From an uncultured Lachnospiraceae bacterium (GTDB lineage: Bacteria; Bacillota; Clostridia; Lachnospirales; Lachnospiraceae): a DNA stretch of 41,483 nt. Where the stretch lies: positions 1-41,483 of the forward strand of contig CANQVH010000030.1 of NCBI GenBank assembly GCA_947627245.1, in the 5' to 3' direction. The notes beneath the pieces are model-generated. The model was not told the origin of the DNA. It worked only from the letters and a program-made list of their open reading frames with translations, and searched no databases. Positions 13,612 through 21,325 of this stretch are shown in pieces; within the stretch, counting starts at the first letter, position 1; each line of letters opens with the position of its first letter. The translations under genes were made by a program, and so were the position numbers.

Positions 13612-14674
13612 AGATCTTCTTCCTCATCATCTCAACATTTGTGCAGTACTGCAGGGCGGTGTCGCGCGTGATGCGGCCCTTTCGGAAGAGCTCCAGCAGA
13701 CTGTTGTCCATCGAGATCATGTCCTCTTTCGCGGAGGTGTAGATGATGCCCTCGATCTGGTGCATCTTGTTGTCGCGGATCATATTGCTGATGGCCGGAG
13801 TCATGATCATGATCTCGAACGCCGGGATCATGCCGCCGCCGACGGCCGGGACGAGCTGCTGCGATACGACTGCGCGCAAAACCATCGAGAGCTGTACCGC
13901 GATCTGGTGCTGCTGTGAGGAGTCAAACACATCGACGATACGGCTGATCGTGTTCGCAGCGCCGATCGTGTGCAGGCTGGAAAGCACGAGATGGCCGGTC
14001 TCCGCGGCCGTCATTGCCGTCTGGATTGTTTCATGGTCGCGCATCTCGCCGAGCAGGATGACGTCCGGACTCTGGCGCAGCGCCGCGCGCAGGGCGGTCA
14101 GATAATTTTCGGTATCCGTGGAGATTTCGCGCTGGCTGACGATACTCTTCTTGTGGCGGTGCAGGAATTCCAGCGGGTCTTCCAGCGTGATGATGTGATC
14201 TTCGCGGGAGGCGTTGATGCGGTCCACGAGACATGCGAGTGTCGTGGATTTACCGCTGCCGGCCGGACCCGTTACGAGAACAAGCCCCTTCGTGATATCG
14301 GTGAGGCCAAGCACGATCGGCGGAATGCCGAGCTCCTCCGGGCGCGGCAGTTCAAAGACAATGACACGGATCACTGCGGCGAGTGAGCCACGCTGCTTGT
14401 ACGTGCTGACGCGGAAACGCGACAGGCCGGGGATGGCAAAGGAAAAGTCGTCGTCGCCGTACTCAAGGAATTTCGCCATGGAGCGGTCGCTTGCCAGATG
14501 GTAAATATCCCGGATCAGTACTTCCGTGTCGACCGGCATCAGGCGTTCGCCTTCCGAGTGGATCTCTCCGTTTACCTTATAGCTCAGGGGAAGGCCGGCT
14601 ACAATAAAAATGTCGGAGGCCTTTGCCTGTGTGGCTGAGGTGAGGATGGATGTTGCATTCGTTACTTCACTCAT
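13610..14674 (-). CDS. pilT: Type IV pilus retraction ATPase PilT
   Basis: Hexameric motor that depolymerises type IV pili. Walker A GPAGSGKS is at residues 136-143, Walker B DVILLGEMRD at about 204-213 and the His box HLVLSSLHT at about 228-236. The C-terminal AISNMIRDNKMHQIEGIIYTS segment is specific to PilT rather than to the assembly ATPase PilB. Length 354 is normal. It is the last gene of a minus-strand cluster that also encodes PilC/GspF and pilin-like proteins; no PilB/GspE is in the window. Confidence 0.95.
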   Translation of the reverse strand: MSEVTNATSILTSATQAKASDIFIVAGLPLSYKVNGEIHSEGERLMPVDTEVLIRDIYHLASDRSMAKFLEYGDDDFSFAIPGLSRFRVSTYKQRGSLAAVIRVIVFELPRPEELGIPPIVLGLTDITKGLVLVTGPAGSGKSTTLACLVDRINASREDHIITLEDPLEFLHRHKKSIVSQREISTDTENYLTALRAALRQSPDVILLGEMRDHETIQTAMTAAETGHLVLSSLHTIGAANTISRIVDVFDSSQQHQIAVQLSMVLRAVVSQQLVPAVGGGMIPAFEIMIMTPAISNMIRDNKMHQIEGIIYTSAKEDMISMDNSLLELFRKGRITRDTALQYCTNVEMMRKKI

Positions 14675-14678
14675 AAGA

Positions 14679-15272
14679 TCAGTACTCCTTTTTATCTTTG
14701 CTGCGGAACAGATGCATGCTGTTGTCCGCGTTCCAGTCGTTTGTATTGACTACCTTCCATGTGTGAATACGGTATAGTGGGTCGTCGTCTGAGGACGGAT
14801 ATGCGATGTCGAGCCGGACCCGCAAAATCTGATCGTCATCTATCCCAACGGAAAAAGCAAGCGCACCGTCCTCCAGAGAAACGTCCGGGATATCTCTGCT
14901 GATCTGACTGCAAAGCTGCAGGTACGCGGCCTCCTGTCGCGCTGTATCAGCTTTTTTGACATCGTCGGAATTGTTTTCTGTGTCAGTCTTTTTAATATCG
15001 CCGGAATTGTTTTCTGTGTCAGTCTTTTCGACATTGCCGGAGTTGTTTTCTGCATCAGCCTCTCTGAGATACGCCGCAAGCTGTTCGTCGATCTGGGCAA
15101 GCAAGGCGTTTGCGGAGGTCACGGCGGCGTAGTATTCCGTCGTGCGGTCCGCCGCCTGACTGCTTAGCGTTTCGTCCGCGACTGCCCCGGACAAGGACAG
15201 CAGGGAAAAGACGATCAGGCACAGCGACAGAAAGATCAACAGCATCAGGGAGACACCGGAGGTTTTTCTCAT
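14679..15272 (-). CDS. Pilin-like membrane protein with tandem repeats
   Basis: Unrecognised 197-residue protein in the pilus cluster. It starts with MRKTSGVSLMLLIFLSLCLIVF, one membrane helix close to the N-terminus without a clear class III prepilin cleavage site. The middle contains three 12-residue repeats beginning ENNSG or ENNSD, and the C-terminal part is compact and beta-rich. The ATG overlaps the preceding stop (ATGA) and GGAGG lies upstream. A role as minor pilin or assembly accessory is inferred from position and topology only. Confidence 0.7.
   Translation of the reverse strand: MRKTSGVSLMLLIFLSLCLIVFSLLSLSGAVADETLSSQAADRTTEYYAAVTSANALLAQIDEQLAAYLREADAENNSGNVEKTDTENNSGDIKKTDTENNSDDVKKADTARQEAAYLQLCSQISRDIPDVSLEDGALAFSVGIDDDQILRVRLDIAYPSSDDDPLYRIHTWKVVNTNDWNADNSMHLFRSKDKKEY
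14947..15054 (-). repeat. Three 36-bp tandem repeats in the pilus-cluster gene
   Basis: Units at 14947-14982, 14983-15018 and 15019-15054 encode a 12-residue Asn/Ser/Lys/Asp/Thr-rich motif. The first two are nearly identical and the third is more diverged. Copy number may vary between strains. Confidence 0.88.
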
Positions 15273-15796
15273 TGCAGCGCCTCCTTTCGCGTCGTCGCAC
15301 GGTGAAGGGTGACGGAGAGACCGTAGACCGGAGCGTGATCATAATCGGTAACGGAAATGTCAAGCGTCTCCTCGTGCCCGTCTTCCCCGACCGTTGCGGA
15401 CAGCAGATAGCGCGCTTCGTCCGCCGTGCAGGTCTGAAAATCTCTATCATAGAAGATTACGAGCCCTTCCTGTCCGGAGGAATCCTCCGGAAGCGCCGAA
15501 ACGGAAGCGCCCGGAAGATATTCCGCGATGGTCTTCAGGAGAATTTCGGGGTTGTCAATCGGCTCCGTCCGTTCATTTTCTGTCTGTGCTTCTGCGCCGG
15601 ACAGGGCATCCTCCGCAACTGCTGCGACAGAGGCCGCCGCGGCCTGTGCATGCGAAAGCGCGTCCGCGCGCTGCGTGATTCCGTGCGCGTTTGCGAAAAG
15701 CCGCAGGCAGACGGTGCTCACGATCAGAAAGAAAAACAGAACAATAATAAATTCGATAAAGAACAGGTGCGAGCCTGTCCGGTTGTTCTTATTCAT
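15269..15796 (-). CDS. Pilin-like protein of the type IV pilus cluster
   Basis: 175 residues with one N-terminal hydrophobic helix (HLFFIEFIIVLFFFLIVSTV) including a Glu inside the helix, reminiscent of pilins, followed by an Ala-rich helix and a small globular domain. I start at ATG 15796 (MNKNNRTGSHLFF) because GGAG lies 6 nt upstream; the in-frame ATG at 15808 has no ribosome site. No standard Gly/Phe prepilin peptidase site is visible, so 'minor pilin' is an inference. Confidence 0.65.
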   Translation of the reverse strand: MNKNNRTGSHLFFIEFIIVLFFFLIVSTVCLRLFANAHGITQRADALSHAQAAAASVAAVAEDALSGAEAQTENERTEPIDNPEILLKTIAEYLPGASVSALPEDSSGQEGLVIFYDRDFQTCTADEARYLLSATVGEDGHEETLDISVTDYDHAPVYGLSVTLHRATTRKEALQ

Positions 15797-15864
15797 AGGA
15801 ATCTCCATTCCGCTGTAAATCCGGAAAATCGGCAGCGATAAATATTTCTGCAGGCGATCCGGTG

Positions 15865-16431
15865 TTATTCAGACATATTCAGACCGCCGGAGACGTGAAC
15901 CAGCTCGGAGAGCTTATTGCCTTCCTCGCCGACAGCCGTGACCGACAGCAGATTCGTCCCGTCAACCGCCTCGATCGAAAGCGAAGACAGCTCGACGATG
16001 CGGTTCCCCATCGCGGCTTCCGGCGTTCTGTCCTCTGGAACCATCAATTCGCACAGAGCGCCGTCATAGAAATATACATAAGTAATGTAAACGGCGCTGT
16101 CAATCGTATCGCGAAACGCGAGCGTCGGAAACGTAACGGAATCGGCGTTCTTATCCGTAGACGCGGCGGAAGCGGCGGAATCAGAGCCTTCTTTTGGAAG
16201 CGTTCCGATCGAAGTCAGGAAAACTGCGCCTGCCTCGTCATGCTGACGCACCTTTTCCGACACATAGGCGACCGCGGTACGCGAGGTATAATTTTCGTTC
16301 AGGTATGCCGTCCCGTTGCGGTAGATGGTAGATCCCATGCCTGAGAGCATCAGTGTGAACAGGCAGAAGATCAGGAGCAGCAGGAACGAAAACAGAGAAT
16401 CGATTGAGTGCTTTTTCTGTTTAATCTCCAT
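15865..16431 (-). CDS. Membrane-anchored pilus-cluster protein, possibly DUF4860-like
   Basis: 188 residues with a basic start (MEIKQKKHSIDSLFSF), one membrane helix to about residue 32 and an extracytoplasmic domain. The layout and the NYTSRTAVAYVSEKVRQHD segment resemble proteins labelled DUF4860 that sit in Firmicute pilus clusters; this is recalled, not searched. It overlaps the upstream gene by 11 bp, which supports co-translation. Confidence 0.6.
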   Translation of the reverse strand: MEIKQKKHSIDSLFSFLLLLIFCLFTLMLSGMGSTIYRNGTAYLNENYTSRTAVAYVSEKVRQHDEAGAVFLTSIGTLPKEGSDSAASAASTDKNADSVTFPTLAFRDTIDSAVYITYVYFYDGALCELMVPEDRTPEAAMGNRIVELSSLSIEAVDGTNLLSVTAVGEEGNKLSELVHVSGGLNMSE

Positions 16432-16774
16432 GCGGCGCCTCCTTATTTTCGATCGGGAAAATGGTGACGTCCGGCATCAGGTTTGCCCCTGTGATCTCAT
16501 AGTCGACCAGATATTTATCCGCGTCCCAGTTGATTCCGTAGTGTTCTTTAATATAATCAAGACTTTCCGGATAACGTCCCTTCATCGCGTAGCAATGAAC
16601 CGCGCTGCGGAGAATGGCTTGCTGCAGGCTGTCGATCTGGCTGTTGTCTGAAGAACGGCGCACGGAGGAAACACCCCACAGAAGGATCGCGACGGCGATA
16701 CACATCCCTGAGATCGATGTGATTGTGCGGCGCAGCAGGTGCGAAGAAGATTTTTTTTGCGCAAATCGATTCAT
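16421..16774 (-). CDS. Pseudopilin-like small protein
   Basis: 117 residues: basic N-terminus, one hydrophobic helix (about 18-37), then a short domain containing AILRSAVHCYAMKGRYPESLDYIKEHYGI. The 'helix, then Cys/Tyr-x-x-x-GxYP' arrangement is common in type II/IV pseudopilins after their N-terminal helix. GGAGG lies 5 nt before the ATG. It follows the GspF/PilC gene by 11 bp and overlaps the next gene. Confidence 0.65.
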   Translation of the reverse strand: MNRFAQKKSSSHLLRRTITSISGMCIAVAILLWGVSSVRRSSDNSQIDSLQQAILRSAVHCYAMKGRYPESLDYIKEHYGINWDADKYLVDYEITGANLMPDVTIFPIENKEAPHGD

Positions 16775-16785
16775 AGCAGCCTCCG

Positions 16786-17826
16786 TTATCCGATGTTCGC
16801 CATCACGCCGAGAAGCGGCAGCATGACGGACACGAGGATCAATCCGGTGAGAACCGAAAGAATTGCCGTCAAAGCAGGCTCGAGCATGTTGACCGCGGAT
16901 TGGATGCGCACGTCCGCTTCCTCTTGGCAGTTATCGGAAATCTGATCGAGCGCAATCTCTGCGGTACCGGTTCGGAAACCGATCGTAACCATACGTGCGT
17001 TCAAACCTGTGATAATACCGGCGTCGCGCAGAGCGGAGGAGAGATCGTTGCCCTGATCCATCAGATCGCTCGCCTGTTTAACGCTCTTTTCAAAATCGTC
17101 GTGCTTTGTCAGGGAATTGGCAAGCTCAAAGCTCTCGCCCATGTCCAGCCCGCTGTGCAAAGAGAGCGCAAGCGCCTTGCAGAAACGGGAGGTCGCCAGC
17201 AGCCGCATGATCCTGCGGCCGAGCGGAAGGCTGGTCACGGCTGATATGAGAGCCGGGGCGCCCTTGCCCGTGCGCAGCATGACGAGAGAAGCGATCACGA
17301 GAATGACGACCACGACAAGAAGGACCGCGGACACGCGCTGCACCGCGCCGGAGATTCGGAATACGGTAGCGGAGATGCCGGTCATCTCGATGCCGAGCTG
17401 GTTGAACACTTCACGGAATACCGGCATGACCTGCGTCATCAGCACGATGAGCACGGCGAACAGCATAGTCAGCAGGATGAGCGGATAGGTCAGCGCGTCG
17501 CGGATGCTGCGCATCAGCATGGACTGGCGGCTGTAGTACGCAGAGAGGGAAGTCATAACGTCCTCGAGCGTGCCGCTGCGCTCCGCGATCTGCGTCATAC
17601 GAATAAAATATTCCGGAAAGACTTCGGTCTTTTGGAGCGCCTCGGACAGATCGCCGGTCTCTTCGAGCGATTGATAAACCTCATCCAGAATGTCCTTCCC
17701 CGGTCCGGGCGGCGTGTCGTCGCGCATGATCAGGACGCCTTCAACCGTCGAGATGCCGGAGTGCAGGATCATGGCAAGCTGTTCCGCGAACGCGGAGAGC
17801 TCGCTGTCGGTCAGTAAATTCTTCAT
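16786..17826 (-). CDS. Type II secretion/type IV pilus inner-membrane protein (GspF/PilC)
   Basis: Platform protein that couples the cytoplasmic ATPase to pilin assembly. Two repeated GspF domains are visible: the first (about 5-125) with LAMILHSGISTVEGV, the second (about 205-330) with FCKALALSLHSGLDMGESFELA, each followed by membrane helices. The last helix pair ends in MLPLLGVMANIG. Length 346 is normal. It heads the minus-strand pilus cluster and has GGAG before the ATG. Confidence 0.92.
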   Translation of the reverse strand: MKNLLTDSELSAFAEQLAMILHSGISTVEGVLIMRDDTPPGPGKDILDEVYQSLEETGDLSEALQKTEVFPEYFIRMTQIAERSGTLEDVMTSLSAYYSRQSMLMRSIRDALTYPLILLTMLFAVLIVLMTQVMPVFREVFNQLGIEMTGISATVFRISGAVQRVSAVLLVVVVILVIASLVMLRTGKGAPALISAVTSLPLGRRIMRLLATSRFCKALALSLHSGLDMGESFELANSLTKHDDFEKSVKQASDLMDQGNDLSSALRDAGIITGLNARMVTIGFRTGTAEIALDQISDNCQEEADVRIQSAVNMLEPALTAILSVLTGLILVSVMLPLLGVMANIG

Positions 17827-17831
17827 AATTA

Positions 17832-17936
17832 ATCTCCATTCCGCCGCCGTTTTGCCGGCGGCACAAATAGTAATGAGAAAGTTATTTTCACACTATCTCC
17901 ATTCTGCCGTCTTTTTGCCGGCGGCACAGATAGTAA
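17832..17936 (-). repeat. Duplicated 42-bp leader segment with hairpin before GspF/PilC
   Basis: Two direct copies (17832-17873 and 17895-17936) each contain, in the minus-strand reading, TTACTAT, a GC-rich hairpin (GCCGCCGGC, four or five A, then its complement) and an ATGGAGAT ribosome-site sequence. Only the downstream copy is next to a start codon. The second copy has mismatches in its hairpin. It looks like a local duplication of a translation-start region. Confidence 0.75.
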
Positions 17937-17942
17937 AGAAAA

Positions 17943-18884
17943 TCAGCGAATATACTGCAGTGAATAATTTTCTCCGTCGCCAACATAGTCGTTTGTCAGT
18001 TCGTCGCTGCCGAGCGTCGCCGCGAAGGTCGGATCCATGAGCTCCCATTCGTTTCCGGTGAACTGTACGGCCTTGCGGACCCAGCCGACGGATTCAATGT
18101 AGACGTCGACCCATGCGTGACGGATGTCGCCGCTGTAGCCGATGTTCAGCCGCGCGGGGATCGACAGGGACCGGAGCATGGACACGGTGAGCGCTGCATA
18201 ATCAAAGCAGATCCCCGTCCCGGTGCGCAGCGTTTCGTCGATATCAGGCAGATAGCCGGTCTCGACCGTGGCGGCTTTTTCGTCGTCATATGTGATATGA
18301 TCTGTCACATAGCTGTAGATCGCGGTCAGGGCGTCAAGATCCGTCTCACAGTCCGCGGAGAGCTCGCCGGCCAGACGAACGGCCTCGCTGTCCTGCGTAA
18401 AGTCGACATACTGGTTCGGATATAAAAAAGGAAGAAAACTGTTTTGAAGCTCCACGGACACGGAATAGGCCAGCAAAGACGCATACTGGTCTCCCCCGAC
18501 ATTTTCAAACGCCAGTATTGTGTACGCGCCGCTTCCCGCGGTGAAGGGAAAAGCGGTATACTCGTCCGGCTCCTCCAGAAAATATTTGTAGATGACCTGA
18601 TCGGGTCCCGTCACCTGAATATTGATCTTGTGTCCGGAACCGGAGAGGATCCCCATAAAATATCCCTGATCCATATTGGAAAAATCGAGCGTAAGAGGAT
18701 CGGCCTCAACGGTTTCCTTTTTTCCGAATTCCGGAGCCAGCACGTTGGTCTTGCCGGGCTCGTAGGCCGGTTTTTCGGAAATTCCCCCCGACGTACCGGA
18801 GGATTGTTTTCCGCAGCCGGAGCCGAAAAGCATCACAAGAGCGGCCAGCGCCGCAAGTGTCCTGCGCTTATAAAAAGGTTTCAT
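17943..18884 (-). CDS. Transglutaminase-like domain lipoprotein
   Basis: Predicted membrane lipoprotein: MKPFYKRRTLAALAALVMLFGSGCGK has a signal helix and lipobox ending at Cys24. The C-terminal half is a transglutaminase-like (papain-fold) domain with the triad motifs GTGICFDYAALTVSMLR (Cys), HAWVDVY (His) and DPTFA (Asp). Such proteins may act as proteases or bind cell-wall or surface proteins; the substrate is unknown. I use ATG 18884; the frame runs further upstream but that part crosses the divergent promoter and riboswitch region and lacks protein character. AAGGAG is present at a longer than usual spacing. Confidence 0.85.
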   Translation of the reverse strand: MKPFYKRRTLAALAALVMLFGSGCGKQSSGTSGGISEKPAYEPGKTNVLAPEFGKKETVEADPLTLDFSNMDQGYFMGILSGSGHKINIQVTGPDQVIYKYFLEEPDEYTAFPFTAGSGAYTILAFENVGGDQYASLLAYSVSVELQNSFLPFLYPNQYVDFTQDSEAVRLAGELSADCETDLDALTAIYSYVTDHITYDDEKAATVETGYLPDIDETLRTGTGICFDYAALTVSMLRSLSIPARLNIGYSGDIRHAWVDVYIESVGWVRKAVQFTGNEWELMDPTFAATLGSDELTNDYVGDGENYSLQYIR

Positions 18885-18983
18885 AGCGGTATTGCGGACT
18901 CCTTCTGAATATGGTATAGTAATTTTGTCTGATACAAGTATAGCAGAATAAGAAAAAAAAGGAAGTTTTTTTTGAAAAAAGTA

Positions 18984-19012
18984 TTGACAAAGCCAAAGAT
19001 ATCCAGTACTAT
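18984..19012 (+). promoter_or_regulatory. Promoter of the c-di-GMP riboswitch transcript
   Basis: TTGACA at 18984-18989 and TACTAT at 19007-19012, spacer 17 nt, about 30 bp before the aptamer. The 384-bp gap from 18885 to 19268 holds the divergent gene starts, this promoter, the riboswitch and a possible terminator. Confidence 0.75.
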
Positions 19013-19039
19013 GATAGTGAATCAAAATATCAATCTGAT

Positions 19040-19127
19040 ATAGGGGCAAACCTATCGAAAGATAGGGACGCAAAGCCAAGGGTCTACGGCTTATCTGTTT
19101 TGATAAGCTATGACAGCCGGTTGCCGC
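19040..19127 (+). promoter_or_regulatory. c-di-GMP-I (GEMM-I) riboswitch
   Basis: The GEMM core is clear: GGGGCAAACC, a stem closed by a GAAA tetraloop (CCTATC-GAAA-GATAGG), GGGACGCAAAGCC, then a second hairpin (GCTTATC with GATAAGC) and AGCCGGTTGCCG, the tetraloop-receptor side. It lies in the leader of a secreted zinc protease gene. In Clostridioides difficile the Pro-Pro endopeptidase gene is controlled by the same riboswitch class, which fits the encoded product here. Confidence 0.95.
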
Positions 19128-19190
19128 ATTGTAATCATGAAGCATGGCAAGGATTTCTGACAGGCAGGCGTGATATGATGTGTATGTGGT

Positions 19191-19222
19191 GGCCGCGAGA
19201 TTTTTGAGCGGTTATTTTTTTT
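19191..19222 (+). terminator. Possible terminator of the c-di-GMP riboswitch
   Basis: CCGC (19193-19196) can pair with GCGG (19208-19211), and a run of eight T follows at 19215-19222, about 65 nt after the aptamer and 45 nt before the gene. The stem is short, so this is a candidate expression platform only. If right, c-di-GMP could switch the gene off by termination. Confidence 0.5.
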
Positions 19223-19268
19223 CCTCGAGGTCTATATCAGACGTGGAAATTCAGGAGGAGGAATGGTT

Positions 19269-20216
19269 ATGAGTAGGGAGAAATTGACAGAGTTGCTGAA
19301 AAAGCGCTCCACAAGAATCGGCGGTGTCGTTCTTGCGGCAGCTATCGTGTTCAGCGGCAGCATGTGGGCGTGGAAGGATTCTCAGAGTACGATCCCTGAG
19401 CTTGTCACGTATGTGGATATGGCCGAGGATGTCACGATAGAGGACGATGAGGTACCGCTTGGCAAGGCGAAGGTGACGTTGACCGTAGGGCAGTCGACGA
19501 CCCTGAAGGCAAAAGGCAAGAAGGCTACTTGGAAGTCCAGCAAGAAGTCGGTTGCGACCGTCAACAAAAAGGGCAAGGTTACAGCCAAGAAGGAAGGTAC
19601 CGCAACGATCACCGCTAAAGTAGGCAAGAAAAAGACGACATGGAATATAGCCGTTACGAAAAAGGGCAAGGCAGGTACGACGGAAACCGTGACCACGACT
19701 GATGAGAAGACAGTAGGAACGGCTGAGGCATTGGGCTCCGGCGCTACCGGAGAGATCCCGGTAACGGCGATCGCCGCGAGAGTGGATGCCAGAGTCAGCA
19801 ATGCGTTCACCACGATGGGCTGCACGATCAAGACGGCGTCGGGCGTTCCGTACGACGGACAGTTTGATGCGAGAACACGTTCCATTACTCTGAATGCCGA
19901 GAAGGATACTTCGCAGACCGTATACCATGAGCTCGGACATTTCCTTGCATTCATCGCAGGGAACTATGACAAGAGCACAGAGTTTGCGGCGATCTTCGCG
20001 AAGGAGCAGTCTCTGTATACCGCTTACAACAAAGCGTATGTGTGCTCCAATGCATCTGAGTATTTCGCAGAGTCGTTCAAGAACTACACACTTGATCCGA
20101 CGACGCTTCAGACCTCCAGACCGGAGACCTACGCAGCAATCGTGAATTGCTTGGCGAAGGTAACGGATGCTCAGGTATCTGCGATCATGACCGCTTACAG
20201 CGCAATTTGGGCATAA
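19269..20216 (+). CDS. Secreted Ig-like/zinc metalloprotease, PPEP (lethal-factor-like) type
   Basis: Exported protein of about 315 residues. A signal or anchor helix lies near residues 17-34, a bacterial Ig-like (Big_2) domain near 60-130 (VGQSTTLKAKGKKATWKSS, then VATVNKKGKVTAKKEGTATITA), a Thr-rich linker, then a C-terminal protease domain. That domain has YHELGH (zinc ligands and catalytic Glu, about 220-224) and, 40 residues on, SEYFAESFKNY, the third-ligand motif of the anthrax lethal factor/PPEP family. PPEP enzymes cut Pro-Pro bonds in surface adhesins. I prefer ATG 19269 over 19263 because AGGAGG is better spaced. The c-di-GMP-I riboswitch upstream points to control by the motile/sessile switch. 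Confidence 0.85.
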   Translation: MSREKLTELLKKRSTRIGGVVLAAAIVFSGSMWAWKDSQSTIPELVTYVDMAEDVTIEDDEVPLGKAKVTLTVGQSTTLKAKGKKATWKSSKKSVATVNKKGKVTAKKEGTATITAKVGKKKTTWNIAVTKKGKAGTTETVTTTDEKTVGTAEALGSGATGEIPVTAIAARVDARVSNAFTTMGCTIKTASGVPYDGQFDARTRSITLNAEKDTSQTVYHELGHFLAFIAGNYDKSTEFAAIFAKEQSLYTAYNKAYVCSNASEYFAESFKNYTLDPTTLQTSRPETYAAIVNCLAKVTDAQVSAIMTAYSAIWA

Positions 20217-20240
20217 GAGTTGGTTTGCAACATGAAAGAA

Positions 20241-20278
20241 AAATCCTGCTTCACTGTTTGGTGAAGCAGGATTTTTTT
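20241..20278 (+). terminator. Strong bidirectional terminator
   Basis: A 14-bp perfect stem (20241-20254 with 20261-20274) with a six-base loop and flanking A- and T-runs, between the convergent protease and YesL-like genes. Confidence 0.92.
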
Positions 20279-21080
20279 AATGGGTTTCGGTTGATTCGGA
20301 ATCGCTCACATCTGAAATTTTATCAACGGCTTCTTCCGTCTGCTCTGTCTGCTGTTCCCCGTGCTGTTCTCCGTCCGAGATCTCCTGCAGTTCCGGGTTA
20401 TCATCCGGATCCGGCAGCTCCCCGAACTCTTCTTCGCTGTCTTCTTCCTCCTGCGGGATGTATTTTTTGAAGATCTGTATGAAGAACCGGGAGTTCACAT
20501 AGGCGATACAGGAAAAAGCAAGCATGATCCAGACCAGAAGTCCGTACCAGAACGTGTAGCTGTTGAGCAATGTAATGAATACGGCAGCCACGGTGATCGC
20601 GAGCATAAGAACCGTGCGCGGAAAATCGAGGATCGCCATAAACAGAGCGTTCTTCAGTGTCGCGCGGACGGAATTTTCAAACTTAGCCAGTATCGGGAAT
20701 ACGTAGGTCATCACCATGAAATATACGATGCCGGTAGCCAGAATGAAAACCCGCATGAGTCGGAACACCGTTCCCGTAGCGTCCCGCAGGATCAGGAGGT
20801 CGGTCGCCAGAAGACAGCCGATCAGAAGCATGATTACCCAGATGATCAGCGCCTGTCGGAAGTTCTGTCGGAAGGATTTGAAAAATCCCCGGATAATGTA
20901 GCCCTCCTCGTTTGCCGCCATTTTCATTGTGACATAGTACATGGCTGTCAGCGCAGGCCCGATCGTCACGATCGGAATACAACACACGACAAATATGAGG
21001 TTCAGGATCATCAAGTCCGCCACGCGGCTGAGCACGCGGAAAAACCCGCTGTCCATGTCAAAGATACTTCGCAAAGGCAT
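20277..21080 (-). CDS. YesL/DUF624-family membrane protein
   Basis: About 267 residues. The N-terminus (MPLRSIFDMDSGFFRVLSRVADLMILNLIFVVCCIPIVTIGPALTAMYYV) is very typical of the YesL family, followed by five or six membrane helices. The last 60 residues are a strongly acidic Glu/Asp/Gln tail, which is unusual. YesL proteins often sit near carbohydrate-transport genes; the function is unknown. I start at ATG 21080; a GTG directly before it is the only alternative. It has its own promoter at 21150-21178. Confidence 0.85.
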   Translation of the reverse strand: MPLRSIFDMDSGFFRVLSRVADLMILNLIFVVCCIPIVTIGPALTAMYYVTMKMAANEEGYIIRGFFKSFRQNFRQALIIWVIMLLIGCLLATDLLILRDATGTVFRLMRVFILATGIVYFMVMTYVFPILAKFENSVRATLKNALFMAILDFPRTVLMLAITVAAVFITLLNSYTFWYGLLVWIMLAFSCIAYVNSRFFIQIFKKYIPQEEEDSEEEFGELPDPDDNPELQEISDGEQHGEQQTEQTEEAVDKISDVSDSESTETH

Positions 21081-21149
21081 CACTCACTTTCTGTATAAAT
21101 AGTAATTTGTGTCTGCGCTTTCTACAAAGCGTGAAAGTTTATAGAAGAA

Positions 21150-21178
21150 AGTATAGTTGTTTTTGCCCGAAAAATCAA
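21150..21178 (-). promoter_or_regulatory. Promoter of the YesL-like gene
   Basis: On the minus strand TTGATT (complement of 21173-21178), a 17-nt spacer and TATACT (complement of 21150-21155), about 70 bp upstream of the gene. It diverges from the ileS promoter and nearly abuts it. A small CGCTTT/AAAGCG hairpin lies in its leader. Confidence 0.75.
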
Positions 21179-21185
21179 TAAAAAA

Positions 21186-21215
21186 TTGACAATGAATGGG
21201 ATATTACGTTATAAT
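21186..21215 (+). promoter_or_regulatory. Promoter of ileS
   Basis: TTGACA (21186-21191) and TATAAT (21210-21215), both consensus, 18-nt spacer. The predicted transcription start, near 21222, falls at the first bases of the dispersed element copy B. Confidence 0.82.
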
Positions 21216-21222
21216 ATCCGTT

Positions 21223-21325
21223 ATGGCAATGAGCCGTGCCGGACGGACACATTTGCCACTTGGCGAGGGAATACCGAGTCTGGTGGCAAAGCCGAAGGCT
21301 TTTCGAGGTTGGGCGCGGTTCAGCA
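21223..21325 (+). repeat. Dispersed structured element, copy B (ileS leader)
   Basis: Starts GCAATGAGCCGTGC (21226-21239). It has a hairpin TTTGCCAC/GTGGCAAA, then AAAGCC-GAA-GGCTTTT followed by CGAGG, and ends GGGCGCGGTTC where other copies read GCACGGCTC. It forms most of the ileS 5' leader. The reading frame from ATG 21223 or 21229 runs through it in frame into ileS. Confidence 0.75.

Noticed and set aside
18885..19145. N-terminal extension of the transglutaminase-like lipoprotein
   Set aside because: It would run antisense through the c-di-GMP riboswitch and promoter; the signal peptide and lipobox fit a start at 18884.
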